Of a stretch of 64,000 nt of DNA, positions 8,390 to 14,551 are shown in pieces; position 1 is the first letter of the stretch, and each line of letters starts with the position of its first letter. Under the pieces are notes generated by a model. The model did not search any database and was not told where the DNA came from. It saw only the letters and a program-made list of their open reading frames with translations. Origin of the DNA: a virus; IMG/VR virus record IMGVR_UViG_3300021963_000077, positions 1 through 64,000 of that record, one strand, 5' to 3'. The position numbers and the translations under genes were made by a program.

Positions 8390-8473
8390 GGGGGATTGGC
8401 GGAACAGGCAGACGCTGGGGGCTTAAACCCCCTTGGTAGCAATACCGTGAGGGTTCAAGTCCCTCATCCCCCA
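8390..8473 (+). tRNA. tRNA-Leu (anticodon TAA)
   Basis: GGGGGAT pairs with ATCCCCC and the discriminator is A. The anticodon loop CTTAAAC gives TAA, the variable arm is long as expected for leucine, and the T-arm is GAGGG-TTCAAGT-CCCTC. Confidence 0.94.
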
Positions 8474-8482
8474 CTTAGGGCA

Positions 8483-8511
8483 TTGCGCTTTTCGTAGGTG
8501 GTACGTATGAT
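8483..8511 (+). promoter_or_regulatory. promoter giving a leaderless mRNA for the 8518 gene
   Basis: TTGCGC (8483-8488), a 17-nt spacer and TATGAT (8506-8511); the -10 box ends 6 nt before the ATG at 8518. No Shine-Dalgarno is present. Confidence 0.6.
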
Positions 8512-8517
8512 GTCGCC

Positions 8518-8703
8518 ATGGCTGAAGAGTACTCATACGAAGATATGCAAAAAGACCTTGACTTCCTTGTTAAGAAGGGACTCATTGAGATCGGTGGCAT
8601 CACCGAAGACGGGCAATGGCTCTACCGTGCAACTCAGATGTCACTTGAAATGACAGAAGAAGAGCGTGAGGCTTTCGTCATTTCAGAACTCGAAGGCGAA
8701 TAG
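8518..8703 (+). CDS. small acidic protein, 61 aa
   Basis: A helical acidic protein (EDMQKDLDFLVKKGLIEIGG, then TEEEREAFVISELEGE) of unknown function. The first half could be a small winged-helix fragment. It has its own leaderless-type promoter. Confidence 0.65.
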   Translation: MAEEYSYEDMQKDLDFLVKKGLIEIGGITEDGQWLYRATQMSLEMTEEEREAFVISELEGE

Positions 8704-8745
8704 CGCCCAATAAGCCGCGAAAGCGCCCTTACTTCATCCAAGTAA

Positions 8746-9171
8746 TCAGGGCTTCATTGGCACATTGGGATCCTTGAGTTTCAGCGTAAGGTCACTGACA
8801 AGTTGACCCCATGGGATCCACAGCGTGTAGTCGTAACATTCAAGATCCTCAGGAAAGAATGGCGACGAGAAGTCTTCTGGACATACCGTAAGGGCTTCTT
8901 TTGATAACGACTCAATAGCAACCCCAAACACTACGCATTCTTTAAACGCGTCAAAAGATGGAATGCTGTACTTCTTGTCTGTCGTTGTCACAACTTCATC
9001 CATACCCTTCCACCTCTTGCCACCCGTAAGGGCTATGAAGCCTGCTGAGTGAAATGGATTAGTAGTCAGGTGAATCAGGCCTTGCTCATTCGGCGCAATG
9101 CCTTCCTTCCTTATGCGCTCTGCATAATCTGGAAAAGTTGCGTGATACAGAATCTCAATGGTCTTTGGCAT
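8746..9171 (-). CDS. possible ADP-ribosyltransferase/Tpt1-fold-like protein
   Basis: The 141-residue protein begins ILYHATFPDYAERIRKEGI and continues GLIHLTTNPFHSAGFIA. The YHAT...EGI...GLIHLTT pattern recalls ADP-ribosyltransferase-like and tRNA 2'-phosphotransferase-like folds that bind NAD. The similarity is by eye and short, so function is tentative: the protein could modify host proteins or RNA. A -10 TAGTAT lies exactly 6 nt before the ATG. Confidence 0.55.
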   Translation of the reverse strand: MPKTIEILYHATFPDYAERIRKEGIAPNEQGLIHLTTNPFHSAGFIALTGGKRWKGMDEVVTTTDKKYSIPSFDAFKECVVFGVAIESLSKEALTVCPEDFSSPFFPEDLECYDYTLWIPWGQLVSDLTLKLKDPNVPMKP

Positions 9172-9177
9172 ATCTAA

Positions 9178-9206
9178 ATACTATTCCTTTCGTAGTTGCT
9201 TGACTA
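9178..9206 (-). promoter_or_regulatory. promoter giving a leaderless mRNA for the 9171 gene
   Basis: On the reverse strand, TAGTCA (9201-9206), 17 nt, TAGTAT (9178-9183), then 6 nt to the ATG. The -35 box is only a 4/6 match. Confidence 0.5.
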
Positions 9207-9230
9207 GATGCAACCGCAAGCCCTACCGCA

Positions 9231-9265
9231 AGAGAAAAGCCCCCCACCCTTTCGGGCAGGGGGCT
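9231..9265 (-). terminator. Rho-independent terminator of the 9280-9468 gene
   Basis: Read on the reverse strand, a GC-rich hairpin (AGCCCCC with GGGGGCT, 9238-9265) is followed by TTTTCTC. It lies 15 nt after the stop of the minus-strand gene. Confidence 0.75.
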
Positions 9266-9279
9266 CGCTCTCAGTGGTC

Positions 9280-9468
9280 TCAGTAGTTGAGTCCCCACAT
9301 TTCACGATGACGCTTAGCAACGAATTCTGCCTGCTCGTTGTCACGGCACACCAGATCAAGAATCTGGCTGTCACTGCTGTCTCCTGTCGGGCTTGCGAAC
9401 CAAAGGCTCACGATGTTTCCTGCGATGGTTGTGGCGACAAGGTCACCTTTCAGAATCAACTTGCTCAT
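9280..9468 (-). CDS. hypothetical protein, 62 aa
   Basis: A perfect-looking Shine-Dalgarno (GAGAGGAA, 7 nt before the ATG at 9468) sets the start, which shortens the longest open frame. The product (MSKLILKGDLVATTIAGNIV...) is a small beta-rich protein with no recognised family. A clear terminator follows, so it is a single-gene unit. Confidence 0.7.
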   Translation of the reverse strand: MSKLILKGDLVATTIAGNIVSLWFASPTGDSSDSQILDLVCRDNEQAEFVAKRHREMWGLNY

Positions 9469-9616
9469 TTCATTTCCTCTCTGTTTGGGGCTTTCTGCCC
9501 TTGTGAAATACATAGTAGTCAAATAAAAAGTAGTTGTCAACCTTTGCACGCAACTTTTTTGGATTTCTTTGTGAGCACTCTGCTGTCTCTAGTTAGCACT
9601 CTTTCCCTGCGTAAGG

Positions 9617-9692
9617 GTGGCACTAGGTCAAGGTAGTGACACTAGGTAGGCGTGGTGACACTCGCTCGTCGTCGTGCCACTATGTAGGCGTG
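9617..9692. repeat. four 19-bp tandem iteron-like repeats
   Basis: Four copies start at 9617, 9636, 9655 and 9674, each exactly 19 nt apart. The consensus is GTGNCACTAGGTAGGCGTG; the GTGNCACT core is kept in all four, while the rest is degenerate, most of all in the third. The surrounding gap (9469-9875) holds no convincing gene. Regular iterated repeats of this kind are typical of replication origins or multi-site regulator binding; which applies here is unknown. Confidence 0.65.
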
Positions 9693-9875
9693 ATGCGTGG
9701 CTATTACTGCGTCACGCTTGCGTCAGTAGCTTCGCTTATCTTTCTTAGACGCAGAATGAGTAGTAGCAGGGGTAGGAGTAATCGGCGCTTACGGGGCTTT
9801 GGAGGCGCCTTTCGGGGGGCGTGTGGGAGCACATGACGGCCTTAATGGCCCCATTTAGAATAGATTTATCTGGCC

Positions 9876-10304
9876 CTATTGCTCGCGGAAGCGACCCTCA
9901 ACCCAACGGGTGATGGCACTACGCAGGCCTTCTGGATCGCGACTGCCTTCAAGATATTCCTCAAGCGTTTCGGAATCGTTCTTGATGGACTCCGGGAGCG
10001 AAAGGATCACATGCTTGCTGTTGTCAATGATCTCTTTGAGCAGAGCTGCAACCTGGTTTGCGATGCGGAAATTGTCCCAGAGCTCTTCCTTTTGGTGCCC
10101 GCTCATGTTTGGCTTAGCCTGCTCATATTGCGCCAGAAGGCTCTGAGCGCTGAAATCAGCCTCTACAAACATCTTGATGAGGTATGAGGCCACAAGGGCT
10201 GTATCGAGCTTGTAGATGAGCGGAGTGAGGCCTCCTTCGCTATTAATTGCTACAAGATCTGGGTACAGCTCTACAGCTTTATGTACTGATTCGTGTGAGG
10301 ACAT
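9876..10304 (-). CDS. hypothetical helical protein, 142 aa
   Basis: The start at 10304 has a strong AAGGAGAG Shine-Dalgarno. The product is predicted mostly helical (KLDTALVASYLIKMFVEADF, then RIANQVAALLKEIIDN) and soluble. No family is recognised. Palindromic ATAGATTTATCTAG-type sites lie on both sides of the gene. Confidence 0.75.
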   Translation of the reverse strand: MSSHESVHKAVELYPDLVAINSEGGLTPLIYKLDTALVASYLIKMFVEADFSAQSLLAQYEQAKPNMSGHQKEELWDNFRIANQVAALLKEIIDNSKHVILSLPESIKNDSETLEEYLEGSRDPEGLRSAITRWVEGRFREQ

Positions 10305-10358
10305 TTTTACTCTCCTTATTTACTTGGCAGGGAATATTACAGAAGGCGTTAGTGTGTT

Positions 10359-10374
10359 GGATAAATTTATCTAG
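10359..10374. repeat. operator-like site upstream of the 10304 gene
   Basis: GGATAAATTTATCTAG lies 55 nt upstream of the 10304 start. It shares its core with the palindrome at 10690. The gap 10305-10490 also holds TAAATG-GGT-CATTTA (10417-10431), a perfect 6-bp inverted repeat, and another TTATCTAG (10432-10439). Confidence 0.5.
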
Positions 10375-10490
10375 AAAACGGTGACAAAAAACATATCATT
10401 AGTTGTGTATTAGTGGTAAATGGGTCATTTATTATCTAGTCATGGCCGCATTTTTTGCTGTTGCCCTGGCGCTTGCGCTTAAGGGAACAA

Positions 10491-10676
10491 TCAGAACTTC
10501 TTAAAACCTTTCCGGCGCTTAATTTTATAGCCGGCGTTATGCAGCTCCTCGATAATGTGCTCGGGGATGCCGCTCCATACAGTCACACCCTTGTGGATCA
10601 GGGCGCGAGCGATGGTTGCACGCTTTGGCCCCAGATCAGCGATGTCCTGATGGAAGTGCTCTACATTTTCACTCAT
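10491..10676 (-). CDS. small basic protein, 61 aa
   Basis: The product reads MSENVEHFHQDIADLGPKRA and ends KIKRRKGFKKF. The length and basic tail suggest a nucleic-acid-binding or regulatory peptide, but no family is recognised. The start lies 14 nt from the CTAGATAGATTTATCTAG palindrome, so repression from that site is plausible. Confidence 0.6.
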   Translation of the reverse strand: MSENVEHFHQDIADLGPKRATIARALIHKGVTVWSGIPEHIIEELHNAGYKIKRRKGFKKF

Positions 10677-10689
10677 AGGACGAGAGTAT

Positions 10690-10707
10690 CTAGATAGATT
10701 TATCTAG
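10690..10707. repeat. 18-bp near-perfect palindrome, operator candidate
   Basis: CTAGATAGATTTATCTAG differs from a perfect palindrome at only one central pair. Related half or full sites occur at 9857-9872, 10359-10374 and 10744-10753 (GATTTATCTA), all within 900 bp and next to gene starts. That distribution fits binding sites of a phage repressor or regulator. Confidence 0.55.
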
Positions 10708-10776
10708 TCAAGGGTATTAGCTCTGTATTCTACTCCTCGTACTGATTTATCTATTAAATGATAATATAAAGCAACA

Positions 10777-10809
10777 AAGGTCTGGATTGACCAAGACGTA
10801 TGCAACGGG
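10777..10809 (+). pseudogene. duplicated 5' remnant of the ferredoxin gene
   Basis: This stretch includes GTCTGGATTGACCAAGAC (10780-10797), which is identical to the 5' coding part of the ferredoxin gene at 11550-11567, and similarity continues past it. In frame it reads KVWIDQDVCNG, but the start codon is lost (ACA). It runs in frame into the 10822 gene, and its GGGAGA appears to serve as that gene's Shine-Dalgarno. Confidence 0.6.
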
Positions 10810-10821
10810 AGAAATTGGACT

Positions 10822-11541
10822 ATGGCTGATAAAAATGGCGACGGAATTGTTTATCATCGCTCGGACTGTAGTCTTGGCTACGTAAGGATGTATGGAGCAG
10901 GCGGAGATTTGCCTGGTTCAGCATGTGGTACTTGGGGGCTCAGCGATAGGGCAATACAGTACATCCACGATCACCCTGAAGAAAATCACAGGTTTGAAGA
11001 TGTAGTGGGGCGCGAGTGGGACGAAGAAGTTATGCCAGTACTCACACCCATAGTAGATTTAATAGGCTCTAACATAAAAGAAGGTTATGAAATAGTAGAA
11101 GCAGGCGTAATTGATGCGTATAACTGGGTAGATGCAAACGCCTGTAACCTAGCAGTAACAGCGGCAATCTCCGCAGGTGCCGTTGCCCTCTTTACACCAG
11201 CGCAACCTGAAGGTGCTGCAACATCAACCACGTTATCTCTTATGGCACAGCCAGTTCTTTGGGCCACGGACAAAGCACTTAAGGTAACCGCGGTAGCGGC
11301 GATGAGTACAGTTATAAAAGATGCGTTTTTACTCATACCAGAAGTTGCAAACAGTATTGACGAGACGCTGTTATACAACATAATTTCAAACTGTTTGGCC
11401 GTGAGCCTAGATTCAGCAGAACTATGGGCAACGCCAGCCGGCGTTGGTGTCGCAATCGCAGCAGCATTTGCACCCGTAATCGCAGATTTGATATGCAAAA
11501 AAACCTGCCCTGAAGGATTTACCAAAGCGTTTGGCGCATAA
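10822..11541 (+). CDS. orphan protein with hydrophobic C-terminal half, 239 aa
   Basis: The first 80 residues are polar and contain SDCSLGYVRMYGAGGD. The rest is alanine-rich and hydrophobic (CNLAVTAAISAGAVALF, then GVGVAIAAAFAPVIADLICK), suggesting membrane-active or amphipathic helices. No family is recognised. GGGAGA lies 9 nt before the ATG. The gene sits between two copies of the first codons of the downstream ferredoxin, as if inserted there. A bacteriocin-like or superinfection role is possible but unsupported. Confidence 0.65.
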   Translation: MADKNGDGIVYHRSDCSLGYVRMYGAGGDLPGSACGTWGLSDRAIQYIHDHPEENHRFEDVVGREWDEEVMPVLTPIVDLIGSNIKEGYEIVEAGVIDAYNWVDANACNLAVTAAISAGAVALFTPAQPEGAATSTTLSLMAQPVLWATDKALKVTAVAAMSTVIKDAFLLIPEVANSIDETLLYNIISNCLAVSLDSAELWATPAGVGVAIAAAFAPVIADLICKKTCPEGFTKAFGA

Positions 11542-11543
11542 AA

Positions 11544-11804
11544 TTGAGAGTCTGGATTGACCAAGACCTCTGCACCGGGGATGGCCTGTGCGCTGAAATT
11601 GCACCTGACGTATTCTTCGGTGGAAGCGACGGCCTGTTCTATGTCAAGGAGTCCGCGGAGCACTATGGAGCTGAGAAGCTCTTTGATGGCAAGACGAACT
11701 CGGCAATGGCTGAGGGTCTTGCGCGCATCCCTGACGGTCTCCTAGAGAGCGTTATTGAAGCCGCCGAGGAATGTCCAGGAGAATGCATTTTTATTGAGGA
11801 ATAG
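11544..11804 (+). CDS. small ferredoxin ([3Fe-4S] or [4Fe-4S])
   Basis: The protein opens MRVWIDQDLCTGDGLCAEIA and ends EECPGECIFIEE, the layout of actinobacterial single-cluster ferredoxins with CxxxxxC and a distal CP. These carry electrons to cytochromes P450 or reductases. The start is a TTG with no clear Shine-Dalgarno, perhaps because the original start region was displaced when the 10822 gene arrived. The electron acceptor is unknown. Confidence 0.8.
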   Translation: MRVWIDQDLCTGDGLCAEIAPDVFFGGSDGLFYVKESAEHYGAEKLFDGKTNSAMAEGLARIPDGLLESVIEAAEECPGECIFIEE

Positions 11805-11838
11805 CCGATTGCAATATTTCCGCACAATTATTTATTTT

Positions 11839-12069
11839 TTAGGTGCGTTTTATCCACTTGATCATGTTACGCCAGTGAACTAACTGCCACAAGAGCCACA
11901 TTGCCATAAAACCTGGTTTATTAAATATAATTGCGTATGCAAACCACGGAAAAGAATGCAGGGCAATAATTAAGTGCCCGTACCATTTTTTACTCCCTAC
12001 CAGATAACTACCAGACACTCCTATGAGTTCCATAGCAAACAAGAGCCATGTCCAAGTTGACTCGCTCAT
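11839..12069 (-). CDS. small membrane protein, 76 aa
   Basis: Three hydrophobic segments are visible (WTWLLFAMELIGVSGSYLVG, then HLIIALHSFPWFAYAIIF and GFMAMWLLWQLVHW). The pattern recalls small PnuC/YgjV-like inner-membrane proteins, but similarity is weak. Its ATG overlaps the stop of the tiny upstream ORF (ATGA). Confidence 0.65.
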   Translation of the reverse strand: MSESTWTWLLFAMELIGVSGSYLVGSKKWYGHLIIALHSFPWFAYAIIFNKPGFMAMWLLWQLVHWRNMIKWIKRT

Positions 12070-12152
12070 CGGGTTTTGCTTTGTTTTTTATACAGATAGA
12101 TGGTGACGGCAAGATTGATTATGCCGATTAACCAACCAATGTAGTATTTCAT
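12066..12152 (-). CDS. 28-residue single-span membrane peptide
   Basis: A very short ORF (begins MKYYIGWLIGIINLAVTIYL, ends KKQSKTR) whose stop overlaps the ATG of the next membrane protein (ATGA). It has one hydrophobic span and a basic tail. GATAGGG lies about 5 nt upstream of the ATG. The coupling supports that it is real, but expression is unproven. Confidence 0.5.
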   Translation of the reverse strand: MKYYIGWLIGIINLAVTIYLYKKQSKTR

Positions 12153-12214
12153 CAAAACCCTATCTCATGTCGTAAAAGTATTTACTGTTAATTGGTTTAA
12201 CATTATCTTATTGG

Positions 12215-12287
12215 TACCCCCAGCAGGGCTCGAACCTGCGACACGCGGATTAAAAGTCCGCTGCTCTACCAACTGAGCTATAGGGGC
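12215..12287 (-). tRNA. tRNA-Lys (anticodon TTT)
   Basis: On the reverse strand the acceptor GCCCCTA pairs with TGGGGGT (two G-U pairs), the discriminator is A and the anticodon loop CTTTTAA gives TTT. D- and T-arms are canonical. Confidence 0.95.
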
Positions 12288-12292
12288 CTTGG

Positions 12293-12365
12293 CGCCTCGG
12301 GTAGGACTCGAACCTACAACCTACAGATTAGAAGTCTGGTGCTCTATCCATTGAGCTACCGAGGC
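12293..12365 (-). tRNA. tRNA-Arg (anticodon TCT)
   Basis: The acceptor GCCTCGG pairs with CCGAGGC, the discriminator is G and the anticodon loop CTTCTAA gives TCT. The cloverleaf is canonical. It lies 5 nt from tRNA-Lys in the same orientation. Confidence 0.95.
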
Positions 12366-12373
12366 AATAATTG

Positions 12374-12402
12374 TTGACACAATATACACACCAGAGTATT
12401 GT
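12374..12402 (+). promoter_or_regulatory. consensus promoter giving a leaderless mRNA
   Basis: TTGACA (12374-12379), a 17-nt spacer and TATTGT (12397-12402), then exactly 6 nt to the ATG at 12409. This is the best match of the leaderless-type promoters in the window. Confidence 0.75.
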
Positions 12403-12408
12403 GGTGCA

Positions 12409-12756
12409 ATGAACTTGATTGAAGAAATTCGCGCCGAGGCGCATAACGAGAGTGGCCGTGGCGAACTTAATGGCGTTCACAAGACATTGATGCTTGTAGC
12501 TGCCCATGAAATTGAAAGACTTTCTGAGCTTGTCTGGGATCTGAAAACCGAAATCCTGCAGTGGGCAAGTGATATTCCTGAAATCTTTGATAGCTTGGAT
12601 CACAATCGCAATTGCGCATATGTACCAGACGAGGACAAGTGCGACTGCGGGCTCCATGATGCCGAAAAAGCATTCAGCGAACTTTCCAAGGGAGCAGATG
12701 ATGTACTTAGCCGGTGCAATAACTATGACATCTCAATCGGCCTGAGGAAGGCATAA
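12409..12756 (+). CDS. hypothetical protein, 115 aa
   Basis: The N-terminal half is helical (LMLVAAHEIERLSELVWDLK), followed by a Cys-containing stretch (DEDKCDCGLHDAEKAF). No family is recognised. It is the first gene of a plus-strand run (12409-13914) driven by the leaderless-type promoter just upstream, leading to the dCMP deaminase. Confidence 0.72.
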   Translation: MNLIEEIRAEAHNESGRGELNGVHKTLMLVAAHEIERLSELVWDLKTEILQWASDIPEIFDSLDHNRNCAYVPDEDKCDCGLHDAEKAFSELSKGADDVLSRCNNYDISIGLRKA

Positions 12757-12758
12757 TC

Positions 12759-13025
12759 ATGAGCGATAAAGAGACCAACGTTTGGGAGTACTACGCAGAC
12801 CCCGCACCCAGCTTCTTGCGTCCAGAAAACAATGAGACATCACTTGTTGACAGGCTGAAGAATACGGGTCCAATTAAGGATGAGAACGATAATTGGACTG
12901 GGCGCTTTCCCAGTTGGCAAGATGCCCACGAAGCGGCAATACGCATTGAGCGTCTTGAGCGAGTAGTCCAAGAGTACGAAGAAACTATTCGTTACCTCAC
13001 GAATCAACTTAGCAAGACTCTGTGA
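12759..13025 (+). CDS. hypothetical protein with C-terminal coiled coil, 88 aa
   Basis: The last 40 residues (AAIRIERLERVVQEYEETIR and onward) form a likely coiled coil. The N-terminus is polar. The stop overlaps the GTG start of the dCMP deaminase gene. Confidence 0.68.
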   Translation: MSDKETNVWEYYADPAPSFLRPENNETSLVDRLKNTGPIKDENDNWTGRFPSWQDAHEAAIRIERLERVVQEYEETIRYLTNQLSKTL

Positions 13026-13501
13026 GTTCAGTTGAGAGAAACGAGCTTCAATGGTTAATTAGCCTTGAGGTTCTTGCTGCAAACTTTTCAACATGCGCAA
13101 AACGCCAGTATGCAGCTGTTGTTTTAGCTCCAAATAAACGCGTTGTTGGTTTTGGGTACAACGGATCACCGCCGGGCATGGCGCATTGTGTTGATGGAGC
13201 ATGCCCTCGTCTGCAAGAGAATTCGGCAAATGGATCCGTCTACGACACATGCATTTCTCAGCATGCTGAAGCCGGCGCCTTGCTGTGGTCTGATGCTTCA
13301 TTGAGGATTAGCGGAACTCTTATTGTTAACGGCCCACCATGTATGGGATGTGCAAAATTAATAGCTAGTTCTGGAATAAAACGCTTAGTTTTTAAACAGG
13401 ATTCATCATACAAAAACTGGCCCGATGTTGAGTCGTTTTTGATAGCCGCTGGTATAGTCGCAATCGGTGTGAACGTGGCGCTTGCGACCAAGGAGGGTTA
13501 A
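13022..13501 (+). CDS. dCMP deaminase (deoxycytidylate deaminase)
   Basis: The 159-residue enzyme shows the zinc site of the cytidine/dCMP deaminase family: HAE at 81-83 and PCMGC at 106-110. GYNGSPPGMAHC is the substrate loop of dCMP deaminases. It converts dCMP to dUMP, the substrate of thymidylate synthase; a ThyX gene is at 21838. The GTG start overlaps the previous stop (GTGA). Confidence 0.9.
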   Translation: MSSVERNELQWLISLEVLAANFSTCAKRQYAAVVLAPNKRVVGFGYNGSPPGMAHCVDGACPRLQENSANGSVYDTCISQHAEAGALLWSDASLRISGTLIVNGPPCMGCAKLIASSGIKRLVFKQDSSYKNWPDVESFLIAAGIVAIGVNVALATKEG

Positions 13502-13503
13502 AA

Positions 13504-13914
13504 ATGGAAGATACTTGCGTAAAGAAGCCAATGCATAAACACATCTTGGTGAGAGCGATGGTTAAAAACCCGCCGCAGGACGAACCTTCGGTTATTTTAT
13601 GGCTCGCAGGACTTGTTCAATTTCTCGGAATGAAGGTCGTTAAAGGGCCGTTTGCTTCTTACATTAATGCGCCTGGAAATAGGGGAATGACCGCAACAGT
13701 GATGATTGAAACATCACATATTGCGTTCCATGTCTGGGATGAGCAGGATCCATCTCTTTTGCAGTTTGATATATACACATGCGGAAGCTTGAACACAGAA
13801 GGCGTGCTCAAACAAATTAATAAATATTTTGAATGCGAGTCGTATGAGTATATCGTTTACGACAGGGAGCATTCATTTGACAAAGTTGATTCAGGGAAAC
13901 ACATAAGCAACTAA
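13504..13914 (+). CDS. SpeD-like (S-adenosylmethionine decarboxylase fold) protein
   Basis: The 136-residue protein aligns by eye with prokaryotic SpeD proenzymes: TSHIAFHVWDE (70-80) matches ESHISIHTWPE, and YTCG (91-94) matches FTCG. Ser71, His76 and Cys93 correspond to the pyruvoyl serine and the two catalytic residues. The residue before the serine, normally Glu, is Thr, so self-cleavage may differ or be lost. SpeD makes decarboxylated AdoMet for spermidine. A strong AAGGAGGG Shine-Dalgarno precedes it. Activity is uncertain. Confidence 0.7.
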   Translation: MEDTCVKKPMHKHILVRAMVKNPPQDEPSVILWLAGLVQFLGMKVVKGPFASYINAPGNRGMTATVMIETSHIAFHVWDEQDPSLLQFDIYTCGSLNTEGVLKQINKYFECESYEYIVYDREHSFDKVDSGKHISN

Positions 13915-13917
13915 ATG

Positions 13918-14005
13918 GGAAGGGTGGCAGAGCGGACGAATGCACCTGTCTTGAAAACAGGCGTGGGGTTGCACCCCACCGGGGGTTCAAATCCCTCCCC
14001 TTCCG
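13918..14005 (+). tRNA. tRNA-Ser (anticodon TGA)
   Basis: The acceptor GGAAGGG pairs with CCCTTCC and the discriminator is G. The anticodon loop CTTGAAA gives TGA. A long variable arm (GTGGGGTTGCACCCCAC) is present, as expected for serine. Confidence 0.95.
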
Positions 14006-14012
14006 CAAGACT

Positions 14013-14549
14013 ATGAACGACTCAAACTACTATTTCAATGACAAAGAAAAAGGGACAGCATTTTTTGTGTCTCAACTTTCGCAAGGCCATAAGTGGGCGC
14101 GTTATGTAGCAAAGTGCCTCAATGACCTTGATATCACATGCCATGTGAACGACATGGAGGTCGCTGACACTGTTGAAGAAAGACAGAAGTTCCATAACGA
14201 AAAAGATGTCATTTTCACCAGTATGTCTGGATGCCTTGAAGTCAAGTCTCAAAGCTGTGAGTTCACTAATGATCCAAGCAGCTGGCCGTATCGTCGCTCA
14301 ATAGTAGATACAGCACTTGGTTGGTCGCGCAAAACTCCAAAGCCATTGGCAACGGTTCTTGTGTGTATCCACAATGGAAGCATGCTCGTTATCCCATCAA
14401 GTACTCAGGATCAATGGCGTATTGAAGAAAAGTACGACAGGTACAGGCAGATCACTGATAATTTTCTGACAATTGACGCTCGCCTTCTTCGGCCATTTGA
14501 TGAACTCGCTGACTGGCTTCGTGTAAGACAATCAAAGGCAGTAGCTTGA
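14013..14549 (+). CDS. predicted PD-(D/E)xK nuclease paired with a DNA methyltransferase
   Basis: The segment EKDVIFTSMSGCLEVKSQ (about 67-84) has the D...ExK spacing of restriction-endonuclease-like nucleases. The following DTALGWSRKTPKPLATVLVC also suits such a fold. Its stop overlaps the start region of a C5-cytosine methyltransferase gene, the usual arrangement of a type II restriction-modification pair. Whether it restricts DNA or instead nicks host DNA is not known. It starts 8 nt after tRNA-Ser. Confidence 0.6.
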   Translation: MNDSNYYFNDKEKGTAFFVSQLSQGHKWARYVAKCLNDLDITCHVNDMEVADTVEERQKFHNEKDVIFTSMSGCLEVKSQSCEFTNDPSSWPYRRSIVDTALGWSRKTPKPLATVLVCIHNGSMLVIPSSTQDQWRIEEKYDRYRQITDNFLTIDARLLRPFDELADWLRVRQSKAVA

Positions 14550-14551
14550 CT

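Noticed and set aside
9208-9836. Two plus-strand open frames across the terminator and the iteron region
   Set aside because: They run antisense through a well-supported small gene and its terminator and then through the repeats, and have no ribosome site or sensible composition.
10457-10486. Hairpin after the 10491 gene as a terminator
   Set aside because: A GCGC-containing stem exists, but it is not followed by a T-run on the reverse strand.
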